64,000 bases of DNA from Chitinophagales bacterium. GTDB taxonomy: Bacteria > Bacteroidota > Bacteroidia > Chitinophagales > Chitinophagaceae. The stretch covers positions 682,001 through 746,000 of the forward strand of contig JACJXQ010000008.1 of assembly GCA_020636495.1 (NCBI GenBank), read 5' to 3'. The notes below the pieces were generated by a model. It ran no database searches and was not told where the DNA came from. It saw nothing but the letters and a program-made list of their open reading frames with translations. Below are positions 15,784 to 24,942 of this stretch, piece after piece; positions within the stretch are counted from its first letter, which is position 1; each line of letters starts with the position of its first letter. A program made the translations under genes and the position numbers.

Positions 15784-17142
15784 TTACAGCTTACTGAACT
15801 TTGTGCCAAATACACGGGTTCCCTGCCGGATAACTTCTACCCAGTACACGCCACTATCAAGGTTGCCAAGGTTAATTGTATTATTACCTGACTGTAGTTC
15901 CCCTTTTGAAACAACTTGCCCTGAAGTACTGGTCAGCATGTATTCATGTTCATCATTACCTTTCGATATATTAGCATAAATATTTATTTCGTTCCTGGCA
16001 GGGTTGGGGTAAACCGCAACTGTTTGCCCTTTTTCTTTAAGCACTTGTCCTACATGGCTGTAGCTGGGGTCATATATCTCAATGATCTGGTCAGTCAGTG
16101 CACTATCTCCGCTTGCTTTAGAGTCACTGGTAGAAACATATATCCTGCCGTCAGGGTCAACACATATAGCTCTGAGGCGATGCCCTGTAACTTGCGATAT
16201 GATCTTGATATTACTCACTTTGTCATGTGTGTTGTTCAGTTCCAGTTCGTACAATTGTTTGTCTTTAAGGGTGTTCATGAGTATGGAGCCTTGCAGGTCG
16301 GGAAACATAGGGTGGTTGTAATAAGCGATACTGCTTACAGCAATGGTGGGTGTCCATGCATGTAATGGTTCTACCACGTTTGAGTCGTTGCAGAATGTTA
16401 TTTCTGCCGGTAGGTTACAATAGCCCTCCACATTGGGCCAGCCATAGTTCCTGCCTTTTTGTATGATGTTGAACTCATCATCAGTATCCGGCCCATGTTC
16501 CGAACTGTACAGGAACCCATTTGCATAAATAAGCCCCTGAGCATTTCTATGTCCTTTGCTCCATATCGGGCTGCTGGGTATGGGGTTGTCTGCCGGTATC
16601 GTCCCATCCAGGTTGATACGCAGTATCTTTCCGTTTATTGCAGTATTATCTTGTGCTACACTTCCTGTAGTAGCATCACCGGTAGTGATGAACAGGTGGT
16701 TGTCTACAATCGCCAGGCGGCAGCCATTATGATATTTTGCACCGTTTATATTATCCAGCAGTACAAATGGGTTCCCCAGCATGCCACTACTGTAAGTAAG
16801 GCGCTGTATGCGTTCGGTATAACTGCCTGACTTGTCATAGTTGTAAGCAATGTATATGTATGGTGTGTTGGGGAAATCAGGGTGCAACACCATTCCGAGA
16901 AGTCCTCCTTCTTTGATAACGCTGGTATTCACCTCATGGTACAGGGTGTCAATTGCTCCGCCTGAAGGCTCTAACCGGCATATGTATCCATTCTTTTGTG
17001 TGAACCATATATGATTGTCAGGAGCATAGACCATCTCCCACGGGATGAAAAGATGGTCAGCTACTACACGCGTGGTCATTTGTGCGGAGACAGTTACGGT
17101 TAATAATAGACATATGGACAGGAAGTAAACATATTGTTTCAT
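15784..17142 (-). CDS. PQQ-type aldose sugar dehydrogenase with T9SS tail
   Basis: This 452-residue secreted protein has a signal peptide (MKQYVYFLSICLLLTVTVSA). It is followed by the soluble glucose dehydrogenase / YliI beta-propeller (IPWEMVYAPDNHIWFTQKNG; EGGLLGMVLHPDFPNTPYIY; KYHNGCRLAIVDNHLFITTGD; SKGHRNAQGL; SEHGPDTDDEFN; NYGWPNVEGYC). These match the family's PQQ and Ca site blocks, so oxidation of an aldose in the periplasm or outside the cell is likely; the substrate is unknown. The last ~75 residues (VAVYPNPARNEINIY, then LDSGVYWVEVI) are a T9SS sorting domain. It stands alone, convergent to the tRNA. Confidence 0.88.
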   Translation of the reverse strand: MKQYVYFLSICLLLTVTVSAQMTTRVVADHLFIPWEMVYAPDNHIWFTQKNGYICRLEPSGGAIDTLYHEVNTSVIKEGGLLGMVLHPDFPNTPYIYIAYNYDKSGSYTERIQRLTYSSGMLGNPFVLLDNINGAKYHNGCRLAIVDNHLFITTGDATTGSVAQDNTAINGKILRINLDGTIPADNPIPSSPIWSKGHRNAQGLIYANGFLYSSEHGPDTDDEFNIIQKGRNYGWPNVEGYCNLPAEITFCNDSNVVEPLHAWTPTIAVSSIAYYNHPMFPDLQGSILMNTLKDKQLYELELNNTHDKVSNIKIISQVTGHRLRAICVDPDGRIYVSTSDSKASGDSALTDQIIEIYDPSYSHVGQVLKEKGQTVAVYPNPARNEINIYANISKGNDEHEYMLTSTSGQVVSKGELQSGNNTINLGNLDSGVYWVEVIRQGTRVFGTKFSKL

Positions 17143-17183
17143 GTATGTGTATGTTTTGGCACGTCTGAATAAAGTTTACTATA

Positions 17184-17840
17184 ATGACGTGTTATCAGTT
17201 ACAGCTATTATTTTTACAGCGTATGTCATTACAGGGACTCGCTTATGATTTTACAGTTCAGCTGCTTAATACCACTATAACGGAAGCAATAGCGGTTTTA
17301 TTTGGTGTAGCCAGTGTTATTTTAGCCAACCGGAATAATATGTTATTATATCCTACGGGTATTATAAGTACTGGGTTGTACCTGTATATCATGTCGTCAG
17401 TGGGTTTGTATGCAGAAACACTGCTGAATGGTTATTACCTGGTAATGAGTATCTACGGTTGGATACGTTGGGTAAAGAACCGGGAAGACGGCAAAGCCTC
17501 AGCTATATCCTATTGCACTGCTAAAGACTGGATCATGGTCGGTGCTATTGTAATACTTGGTTTTGCGATATTGTACACTACGCTCAGTAAGTACACGGAT
17601 TCTACAGTGCCTTTCGCTGACGCGCTGGTGTCCGCTTTTGCATGGGCGGGTATGTGGCTGTTGGCAAAACATAAAATAGAGAACTGGATACTCCTGAATG
17701 TTTCCAATTTTATCGCCATTCCCTTATTGGTATACAAAGGAATACCTATGACAGCCTTGCTGACGGTTATACTATTCACCGTGGCTATGTTTGGTTATTT
17801 CAGGTGGCGGAAACTATATCACCTGCAATTTGCACAATGA
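17184..17840 (+). CDS. pnuC: PnuC-type nicotinamide riboside transporter
   Basis: The 218-residue membrane protein has about seven hydrophobic helices. Segments LYPTGIISTGLYLYIMSSVG, LYAETLLNGYYLVMSIYGWI and SAFAWAGMWLLAKHKIENW fit the PnuC family, which moves nicotinamide riboside by facilitated diffusion. The start is either ATG 17184 or ATG 17223 (MSLQGLAYDF); the 13-residue difference looks unconserved. It overlaps the downstream kinase gene by 4 bases (ATGA), so uptake and phosphorylation of the vitamin are made together. Confidence 0.92.
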   Translation: MTCYQLQLLFLQRMSLQGLAYDFTVQLLNTTITEAIAVLFGVASVILANRNNMLLYPTGIISTGLYLYIMSSVGLYAETLLNGYYLVMSIYGWIRWVKNREDGKASAISYCTAKDWIMVGAIVILGFAILYTTLSKYTDSTVPFADALVSAFAWAGMWLLAKHKIENWILLNVSNFIAIPLLVYKGIPMTALLTVILFTVAMFGYFRWRKLYHLQFAQ

Positions 17841-18364
17841 GTAATGTGAAAAAAATAGTAGTGATCGGGCCTGAATCGACAGGTAAAAGTACTTTGTCGG
17901 CGGCATTGGCAGTGGAGCTGGGTACGTTGTGGGTACCTGAATATGCGCGCGAATACCTGGAGCGACTGGATAGGCCATATGAGCAGAATGATCTTATTGA
18001 GATAGCAAAAGGACAAGTAAAGCTGGAAGACGAACTGGCGGCAAAAGTATCAGGGACATTGATATGCGATACCGACCTGAACGTAATAAAAGTGTGGAGC
18101 GAGGCAAAGTATAACGCCTGCGACAGGTACATTACAGAGCAGATAGCAGAACGTAAATACGACCTGTACCTGCTCACCTACATAGATACCGAGTGGGAAG
18201 ACGACCCCCTGAGAGAACACCCTGCACCGGAAGAGCGTACGTATTTTTACAATATCTATCGAGATATAGTGCAAAACAGCAACCAGCCCTGGGTAGATAT
18301 AAGGGGGACGCATGAAGAAAGGCTTAAATCTGCTATGGATGCAGTAAGGCAAATTATCCTTTAG
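17837..18364 (+). CDS. NadR-like ribosylnicotinamide kinase (AAA ATPase domain)
   Basis: The 175-residue protein starts at ATG 17837 inside the pnuC stop. The P-loop is GPESTGKST near residues 10-18, followed by VPEYAREYLERLDRPYEQND and ICDTDLNVIKVWSEAKYN. This is the kinase domain of NadR without the adenylyltransferase or DNA-binding domains. It should phosphorylate nicotinamide riboside to NMN, trapping what PnuC imports. The operon with pnuC supports an NAD salvage role. Confidence 0.9.
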   Translation: MSNVKKIVVIGPESTGKSTLSAALAVELGTLWVPEYAREYLERLDRPYEQNDLIEIAKGQVKLEDELAAKVSGTLICDTDLNVIKVWSEAKYNACDRYITEQIAERKYDLYLLTYIDTEWEDDPLREHPAPEERTYFYNIYRDIVQNSNQPWVDIRGTHEERLKSAMDAVRQIIL

Positions 18365-18376
18365 TAACTTTGTATT

Positions 18377-18997
18377 ATGCTGATACACATTCATCCTGAT
18401 AATCCGCAACAGCGGAACATTGATACAGTAGTGGAAACACTGCGGGCGGGAGGCGTTATCATCTATCCTACTGATACCATATATGGTATTGGTTGCGATA
18501 TTACCAATCCCGGAGCTTTTCAGAGAATATGCAGGATAAAGGGTGTTGATCCTAAAAAAGCGCAGTTCTCCTTTGTTTGCTCCGACCTTAGTCATATATC
18601 CGATTATACCAAGAGTATAGACACGCCTACGTTCAGGATACTGAAAAAAGCATTGCCCGGGCCTTACACATTTATATTAAATGCCAGTAAGCAGGTGCCA
18701 AAACTGATGCAGACAAAAAAAGCAACTGTAGGTATTCGCGTGCCTGATAATAACATATGCCGGATGATAGTAGAGCAATTAGGCAATCCCATCTTAAGCA
18801 CTTCACTGCCTATGGATGAAGATGTGGAATATTATACTGACCCGGAGGTGATGTATGAAAACTTTCAAAACCTGGTAGATATAGTAATAGATGCAGGGCC
18901 CGGAAGTATTCGTTCTTCTACGGTTGTCGATTGTACGTCCGGATCCCCTGAGCTGATAAGGGAAGGTGCAGGCAATTGGGAAAACCTTTTCAGTTAG
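18377..18997 (+). CDS. YciO/YrdC/Sua5-family protein
   Basis: This 206-residue protein has the YrdC-like nucleotide and RNA binding fold: VETLRAGGVIIYPTDTIYGI, the KxR-like ICRIKGVDPKKAQFSFVC, PGPYTFILNASKQVP and VGIRVPDNNICRMI. Sua5/TsaC make threonylcarbamoyl-AMP for tRNA t6A; the length and the SFVCSDLS segment fit the YciO branch, whose role is less certain. A TAACTTTG (18365-18372) right before the ATG resembles a -7 box but sits so close that the gene may simply be read with nadR. The next gene is ligA. Confidence 0.85.
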   Translation: MLIHIHPDNPQQRNIDTVVETLRAGGVIIYPTDTIYGIGCDITNPGAFQRICRIKGVDPKKAQFSFVCSDLSHISDYTKSIDTPTFRILKKALPGPYTFILNASKQVPKLMQTKKATVGIRVPDNNICRMIVEQLGNPILSTSLPMDEDVEYYTDPEVMYENFQNLVDIVIDAGPGSIRSSTVVDCTSGSPELIREGAGNWENLFS

Positions 18998-19023
18998 TAT
19001 CTTCACGGATATTTTTTCAAAGT

Positions 19024-21108
19024 ATGTACACCAAACAGGACGAGCAGCGTTTGTACACGCAGGCTAAATCTTTATTAGAAACAACAGGGGAAGATGTTGC
19101 AGTGATAGACGCTCTGCGAGAGACCATAAACTATGCTGACTGGAAGTATTATGTGCAGGATGAACCCGTTCTGGCCGATGTGGAATATGATACACTGTTT
19201 CACAAACTGAAGCAACTGGAAGAAAAATACCCGGAACAGGTAACGGCAGATTCTCCAACACAAAGGGTGGCAAAAGGACTGAGCGAAAAATTTCCTACAG
19301 TGGCACACCTTGTGCCGATGCTGAGCCTGGATAACACTTACAATGCTGAAGATCTGCGCGATTGGGATAAACGTTGCAAAGAGTTTGCCGGTACTGATAG
19401 TATAGAATATTGTGTAGAGCCGAAGTACGATGGGGCAAGTATTTCGCTGATATACGAGAATGGAAAATTGGTACGTGCTGCTACCCGTGGTGATGGAGTG
19501 ATGGGAGAGGAAATAACAACTAACGCCAAAATGATACGTTCCCTGCCGCTGTCTGCCGCTTTTGTGCAGCAGGGTGTAAGCCAGGTCGAGATTCGTGGAG
19601 AAGTGGTGATACATAAGGATGTGTTTGCGGCATATAACGAACAGCGTGCAGCTGAAGGATTGGCACCGCTGGCCAATCCACGCAATGCCGCATCAGGTAC
19701 ATTACGTATCCTGGACCCGCAGGAGGTAAGTAAGCGTAAACTGAGTGCTATCCTTTACCACATCAGTGACTATACGCTGACAGGTGAAAAACCGCCTGCC
19801 TTGAACACACACTACGATGCCATCAACTGGTTATATCAATTAGGCTTCCCGACACCTGCCAAAGAAATGAAGGTGTTCAAAAACATTGACGGTGTAATTG
19901 ATTACTGCAATGAGTTTGAAGCCAGGCGTGATGACCTGCCTTTCGAGGTAGATGGGTTGGTGGCAAAGGTGAATAGCTTTGATATGCAGGACACGATGGG
20001 CATGACCTCTCATCATCCCCGCTGGGCGGTAGCGTATAAGTTCAAAGCCAGGCAGTCAACAAGTAAGCTTTTGCGCGTAGAGTTCCAGGTAGGACGTACC
20101 GGCTCTATTACACCTGTGGGTAAAATTGAGCCTGTGCCAATAGGTGGGGTTATGGTGAGCTCACTATCCTTGTTCAACGAGGATGTTGTACGCGAAAAAG
20201 ACCTGCATATCGGCGATACTGTTTTGGTGGAGCGTGCGGGAGATGTTATACCATATATCGTAAAGCCTTTGTCAGAGTTACGTACTGGCGATGAACAGCC
20301 TATTGTTTTCCCGACGGTATGCCCTGTGTGTGGAGAAGAATTGGATAAACCTGAGGGAGAAGCCGTATTGCGTTGCATAAACATCAACTGTGCTGCACAG
20401 GTGGTAGAACGTATCATCCACTACGCCAGCAAAGACGCTATGGATATACGCAACCTGGGTGACTCAAACATTCGCAAGTTCTACGACCTTGGTTTGTTAG
20501 CGCATATTCCCGGTATTTATAAAATAGATTGGGACAAGGTATTGACTTTGGAAGGATTCAAAGAAAAGTCGGTAAACAATCTGAAAACAGCAATAGAAAA
20601 TTCAAAAACACAACCGCTCAACCGTGTCATATTTGGTTTGGGTATCCGCTATGTAGGCGAAACAACAGCAAAGACATTAGCTAATGCTATTACCAATATC
20701 AAAGACCTGTACGACTGGAATGAAGAAAAGCTACTGGCACTGGAAGACGTTGGCCCTAAAGTAGCGTCATCTGTCGTGCACTTCTTCCATAATCCTGAAA
20801 ACAGGCATATGCTGGACGAACTGGAAGCAGAGGGGGTGAACCTGGTAAATACACATTCCGGTAACAAACAGTCTGGAGGTGAGTTGTCGGGTAAGACGTT
20901 TCTGTTTACCGGTACGCTTACTCAATTCAAACGCAGTGCCGCAGAGGCTATGGTAGAAGAAAAGGGCGGCTCTATTCTTGGTGGTGTCAGCAGCAAGCTC
21001 AACTATCTTGTGGTTGGCGCAGACGCCGGCAGTAAACTTGAAAAAGCTAAGAAACTTGGAACAGTGACCATACTTTCCGAAGAAGAATTTCTTTCGATGA
21101 TAGGATAA
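19024..21108 (+). CDS. ligA: NAD-dependent DNA ligase LigA
   Basis: The 694-residue enzyme has the full LigA layout. It comprises the NAD-binding Ia region (DYEVLADVEYDTLF-like stretch near 45-60), adenylation domain with EPKYDGAS (Lys134 takes the AMP), OB fold, a four-Cys zinc finger (CPVCGEE...CININC), tandem HhH motifs and a C-terminal BRCT domain from about 620 (LSGKTFLFTGTLTQFKR). It seals nicks in replication and repair. ATG 19024 (MYTKQDEQRLYT) is chosen; an upstream in-frame start would overlap the YciO gene. A terminator follows. Confidence 0.97.
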   Translation: MYTKQDEQRLYTQAKSLLETTGEDVAVIDALRETINYADWKYYVQDEPVLADVEYDTLFHKLKQLEEKYPEQVTADSPTQRVAKGLSEKFPTVAHLVPMLSLDNTYNAEDLRDWDKRCKEFAGTDSIEYCVEPKYDGASISLIYENGKLVRAATRGDGVMGEEITTNAKMIRSLPLSAAFVQQGVSQVEIRGEVVIHKDVFAAYNEQRAAEGLAPLANPRNAASGTLRILDPQEVSKRKLSAILYHISDYTLTGEKPPALNTHYDAINWLYQLGFPTPAKEMKVFKNIDGVIDYCNEFEARRDDLPFEVDGLVAKVNSFDMQDTMGMTSHHPRWAVAYKFKARQSTSKLLRVEFQVGRTGSITPVGKIEPVPIGGVMVSSLSLFNEDVVREKDLHIGDTVLVERAGDVIPYIVKPLSELRTGDEQPIVFPTVCPVCGEELDKPEGEAVLRCININCAAQVVERIIHYASKDAMDIRNLGDSNIRKFYDLGLLAHIPGIYKIDWDKVLTLEGFKEKSVNNLKTAIENSKTQPLNRVIFGLGIRYVGETTAKTLANAITNIKDLYDWNEEKLLALEDVGPKVASSVVHFFHNPENRHMLDELEAEGVNLVNTHSGNKQSGGELSGKTFLFTGTLTQFKRSAAEAMVEEKGGSILGGVSSKLNYLVVGADAGSKLEKAKKLGTVTILSEEEFLSMIG

Positions 21109-21110
21109 TA

Positions 21111-21136
21111 AAAGGGGGGAGTTACTCCCCTTTTTA
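21111..21136 (+). terminator. Intrinsic terminator after ligA
   Basis: GGGGAG-TTA-CTCCCC with flanking A and T runs (AAA before, TTTTT after). It also lies at the 3' end of the convergent PAS gene, so it may act in both directions. Confidence 0.8.
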
Positions 21137-22000
21137 TTATGAATTAACTTTCAGTCTTTCTACCTCTTGCTCCAACTCTTCTATCCGTTGCTTCAATGCA
21201 TTTTCGGCTAAAAGTTGTCGGGTCTGGTCTTTGGTGATTTTTGCATAGCCACGTACCTGTCCTTCCCTGTCATGCAATGCCGTGATGGTGACATTGGCCC
21301 AGAAGCGGCTGCCGTCTTTTTTAATGCGCCAGCCTTCATGTTCTACACGCCCCTCCATGTCTGCTTTCATCAGCAGAGATTCAGGCAGCATGTTTCTTTT
21401 GTCCTCTTCGCTATAGAATATACTGAAGTGTTTACCTAATACTTCTTCATATTCATAACCTTTAATCTTTCGTGCTCCGGGGTTCCAGTCTACTATCATA
21501 CCGTTTTTGTCCAGCATAATGATAGCGTAGTCCGTTACTTCCGACTGGAATATCTGGTAGATGTTTTTCAGGCGTTGAGACTTCAGTGCCAGTTCTCTTA
21601 TGTCTGTTTCATAATCACTAATGGCTTTTTCCGCTGCCATCCGTTCAGACAGGTCACGTGTTATTTTTACAAACCCTATTACCTTACCATCAGCGTCTTT
21701 TACTGCTGTTATTACTACAAAGGCCCAAAACCTGTCGTCATCCTTGGCCACTCTCCAGCCTTCGGTCTGTACACGCCCATTGGTTCGCGCTTCTTCCAGC
21801 AATCTTTGTGGTAAACCTGCCTGCCGGTCTTCTTCTGTATAAAATATCTCAAAGCTCTTACCGGTTACTTCATGCTCTTTATAGCCTTTTATACGCTCAG
21901 CACCACGGTTCCACGAAACGACCTTGCCCTCTGCATTCAGCAGGAACAAAGCATAATCCTCAATGTCATTTATTATATCCTCAAATATATGCCCTTTCAT
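21137..22000 (-). CDS. Double PAS-domain sensor protein without output domain
   Basis: This 287-residue soluble protein has two PAS/PAC units, about 5-125 (IEDYALFLLNAEGKVVSWNR; GAERIKGYKEHEVTGKSFEI) and 155-270 (VTDYAIIMLDKNGMIVDWNP; GARKIKGYEYEEVLGKHFSI). It ends in a short coiled coil (LKQRIEELEQEVERLKVNS). The two units are clearly duplicates. No kinase, cyclase, GGDEF or DNA-binding domain is present, so it probably senses a small ligand or redox state and signals through a protein partner. It is convergent with ligA. Confidence 0.85.
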   Translation of the reverse strand: MKGHIFEDIINDIEDYALFLLNAEGKVVSWNRGAERIKGYKEHEVTGKSFEIFYTEEDRQAGLPQRLLEEARTNGRVQTEGWRVAKDDDRFWAFVVITAVKDADGKVIGFVKITRDLSERMAAEKAISDYETDIRELALKSQRLKNIYQIFQSEVTDYAIIMLDKNGMIVDWNPGARKIKGYEYEEVLGKHFSIFYSEEDKRNMLPESLLMKADMEGRVEHEGWRIKKDGSRFWANVTITALHDREGQVRGYAKITKDQTRQLLAENALKQRIEELEQEVERLKVNS

Positions 22001-22207
22001 AAGTTGGCTTCTTATAATGATTCCTGCTTTTATATGGGTATGAGGATAATTTGTATGTTTCTTATATCCACAAGGTTAAGTCTAAAATAAGCCCTTTTTT
22101 TTATTTTGTTGATATTTTAATAAGCTTTCAATAAAAAAGTTAAACAAAATCTCCGTCTAATCTTATAGCCTTAAGCATTTTACAGCTAAATAAACCGCCT
22201 TACTTAC

Positions 22208-22215
22208 TACCTTTG
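22208..22215 (+). promoter_or_regulatory. -7 box (TACCTTTG) of metH
   Basis: TACCTTTG matches TAnnTTTG exactly, 24 bases before ATG 22240. An in-frame TTG at 22213 lies inside it, which argues against that upstream start. No clear -33 element. The rest of 22001-22239 is AT-rich; no cobalamin or SAM riboswitch fold was seen. Confidence 0.55.
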
Positions 22216-22239
22216 CGCACAATATCCCGAAAAGATCAC

Positions 22240-24939
22240 ATGTCAGATAGTAGAAAGCCATATTTAAGACTGAGTGGATTAGAACCGCTGGTAATACGCC
22301 CCGAGAGCAATTTTGTAAACGTTGGCGAACGTACCAATGTTACAGGGTCCAAAAAATTTGCACGCCTTATCAGGGAAGATAAATATGAAGAAGCCTTGTC
22401 TGTAGCCAGGCAGCAGGTAGAGAATGGTGCGCAGATACTGGATGTGAATATGGATGATGCTATGCTGGACGGCGTAGCGGTGATGACCAAATTCATCAAC
22501 TTATTACAGGCTGAGCCGGATATCGCAAAGATCCCTGTCATGCTCGACTCGTCTAAGTTCGAGATCATACATGCAGGGTTGAAATGCATACAAGGTAAGT
22601 GTGTAGTTAACTCTATATCACTGAAAGAAGGGGAAGAGAAATTTATTGAGCAGGCGCGCACATGCAAAAACTTTGGCGCATCGGTTGTCGTGATGGCTTT
22701 TGACGAGAACGGACAGGCTGATACACTTCAGCGCCGTGTGGATATTTGTGAACGTGCCTATAAGATATTGACAGAGCAGGTAGGCTTCCTCCCGCAGGAT
22801 ATCATTTTCGACCCCAATATATTTGCCGTAGCTACGGGTATAGAAGAACACAATGGATATGCGCTTGAGTTTATTGAAGCCACACGCATCATCAAGCAGA
22901 AAATGCCTTTGGTGAAAGTAAGTGGTGGTGTCAGTAATGTATCGTTCTCTTTCAGGGGAAATGATGTAGTGCGCGAGGCAATGCACAGTGTATTCCTCTA
23001 TCACGCCATCAGGGCAGGTATGGATATGGGTATTGTAAATGCCGGTCAGCTGCAGATATATGACCAGATAGAACCACAACTCAAGGAGCTGTGCGAGGAC
23101 GTGATACTGAACAGGAGTGATGATGCTACGGAAAAACTGGTCACATTCGCAGACACGGTTAAGGCAAAGGACAAACAGGAAAAGAAAACGGATGAGTGGC
23201 GCAATGGCTCAGTTGAAGAACGCTTGAAGCACGCACTGGTGAATGGTATTACTGACTATATAGACGCGGATACTGAAGAGGCGAGGCAGAAATACGATAC
23301 TCCACTCGAGGTAATAGAGGGCCCGCTTATGGACGGCATGAATGTGGTGGGTGACCTGTTTGGCAGTGGTAAGATGTTCCTGCCGCAGGTGGTTAAGAGT
23401 GCCCGCGTTATGAAGAAAAGTGTCGCGATACTTACTCCTTATATAGAAGCAGAAAAAGAAGAACGCAGACTATCAGGTAATACTGATGTAGAGCAGGCCG
23501 GAGCGGCTAAGATATTAATGGCCACGGTAAAAGGTGACGTACACGATATTGGTAAGAATATCGTGGGTGTGGTATTGGGCTGTAATGGTTACGATGTAAT
23601 AGACCTGGGAGTGATGGTACCTGCTGACAAGATACTGGATACAGCTGAAAAAGAAGGTGCGGATATTATCGGTTTGAGTGGGCTGATCACGCCATCGCTG
23701 GATGAGATGGTGCATGTAGCAAAAGAAATGAAACGACGCGGAATGAAGCAGCCGCTGATGATAGGCGGAGCTACTACATCGCGCATACATACTGCTGTGA
23801 AAATTGCAGGTGGTTATGATAATGGTGTGGTGCATGTACTGGATGCCAGCCGTAGTGTTACGGTAGCAGGCAGTTTGTTGAGTAAAGAGAACAAGCAGCC
23901 GTTTCTTGATAATATAAATGCTGAGTATGAAAAGCTGCGTGTAGATTTTGCGAATAAACAAACACATAAGCAATACATACCGTTTGCAGAGGCACAAGGT
24001 AACCCTGTTGTTATTGATTGGGATAATTACACGCCACCTGTACCGTCATTTACAGGTACTAAATTATTTGAAGATTACGACCTGGCTGAGATAAGGCAGT
24101 ACATAGATTGGGGACCATTTTTCATCGCATGGGAAATGAAAGGGAAGTTCCCGGATATCCTTACTGATGAACATGCAGGAACAGAGGCCACAAAACTGTA
24201 TAATGATGCCAATGCTATGTTGGATAAGATTGTTGCCGAAAAGTGGCTGACAGCGAAAGGTGTTGTTGGTTTCTGGCAGGCACATAAAGTAGCGCCTGAT
24301 ACAATAGAGTTGAAAGATGATAAAGGACATGATCTTTGCTTCCTTGAGTCGTTGCGCCAGCAGCAGAAAAAAGCAGCAGGACAACCGCATTTCTCATTGT
24401 CAGATTTCATAAGGCCAGTAGAGAAAGGCAGTGACTACATGGGGGCTTTTGCAGTGGCTATACATGGTATAGAACCTCATTTGCAAAATTTTATGGATAA
24501 TCACGATGATTATAATAAGATCATGCTGCAGGCCATGGCCGATAGGCTGGCTGAAGCCTTTGCAGAGGTACTGCACAAACGCACCCGCGCAGAGTTCTGG
24601 GGCTATGCCAAAGACGAGGATATTAATATTGCAGACCTGGTAAAGGAAAAATATCAGGGTATACGCCCTGCACCCGGTTATCCTGCCTGCCCGGATCATA
24701 CTGAGAAATACAAACTGTTTGAATTGTTGAATGCTACCGAAGTAGCTGGTATACAGCTAACCGAATCGTTGGCCATGTATCCGGGGGCTGCAGTTTGTGG
24801 TTGGTACTTCAGCCACCCGCAAAGCACTTATTTTGGCGTTGGCAAGATTCAGGAAGATCAGTTGAGAGATTATGCTCATCGCAAAGGTATGAGTATTGAA
24901 GAAGCGACTAAATGGTTATCTCCAGTAATAGAAGCATAA
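22240..24939 (+). CDS. metH: B12-dependent methionine synthase lacking the homocysteine domain
   Basis: The 899-residue protein starts directly at the pterin-binding domain (FVNVGERTNVTGSKKFARLI; GAQILDVNMDDAMLDGV). It is followed by the B12 cap and Rossmann domain with GDVHDIGKN (His435 is the lower cobalt ligand). The activation domain (EYKGIRPAPGYPACPDHTEK-like, here QGIRPAPGYPACPDHT, then VCGWYFSHPQSTYFGVGKI) ends the protein. The N-terminal ~330-residue homocysteine/zinc domain of E. coli MetH is missing. In many Bacteroidota it is a separate gene, which is not in this window. Together the pieces would make methionine and recycle methyl-THF. Confidence 0.95.
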   Translation: MSDSRKPYLRLSGLEPLVIRPESNFVNVGERTNVTGSKKFARLIREDKYEEALSVARQQVENGAQILDVNMDDAMLDGVAVMTKFINLLQAEPDIAKIPVMLDSSKFEIIHAGLKCIQGKCVVNSISLKEGEEKFIEQARTCKNFGASVVVMAFDENGQADTLQRRVDICERAYKILTEQVGFLPQDIIFDPNIFAVATGIEEHNGYALEFIEATRIIKQKMPLVKVSGGVSNVSFSFRGNDVVREAMHSVFLYHAIRAGMDMGIVNAGQLQIYDQIEPQLKELCEDVILNRSDDATEKLVTFADTVKAKDKQEKKTDEWRNGSVEERLKHALVNGITDYIDADTEEARQKYDTPLEVIEGPLMDGMNVVGDLFGSGKMFLPQVVKSARVMKKSVAILTPYIEAEKEERRLSGNTDVEQAGAAKILMATVKGDVHDIGKNIVGVVLGCNGYDVIDLGVMVPADKILDTAEKEGADIIGLSGLITPSLDEMVHVAKEMKRRGMKQPLMIGGATTSRIHTAVKIAGGYDNGVVHVLDASRSVTVAGSLLSKENKQPFLDNINAEYEKLRVDFANKQTHKQYIPFAEAQGNPVVIDWDNYTPPVPSFTGTKLFEDYDLAEIRQYIDWGPFFIAWEMKGKFPDILTDEHAGTEATKLYNDANAMLDKIVAEKWLTAKGVVGFWQAHKVAPDTIELKDDKGHDLCFLESLRQQQKKAAGQPHFSLSDFIRPVEKGSDYMGAFAVAIHGIEPHLQNFMDNHDDYNKIMLQAMADRLAEAFAEVLHKRTRAEFWGYAKDEDINIADLVKEKYQGIRPAPGYPACPDHTEKYKLFELLNATEVAGIQLTESLAMYPGAAVCGWYFSHPQSTYFGVGKIQEDQLRDYAHRKGMSIEEATKWLSPVIEA

Positions 24940-24942
24940 ACA

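Noticed and set aside
22001..22239. A cobalamin or SAM riboswitch in the metH leader
   Set aside because: No B12-box-like or SAM-type helices could be found; the -7 box lies only 24 bases before the start, leaving no room for a riboswitch.
22213..22239. Nine-codon upstream extension of metH from a TTG
   Set aside because: The TTG lies within the -7 box TACCTTTG, so it is probably not transcribed.
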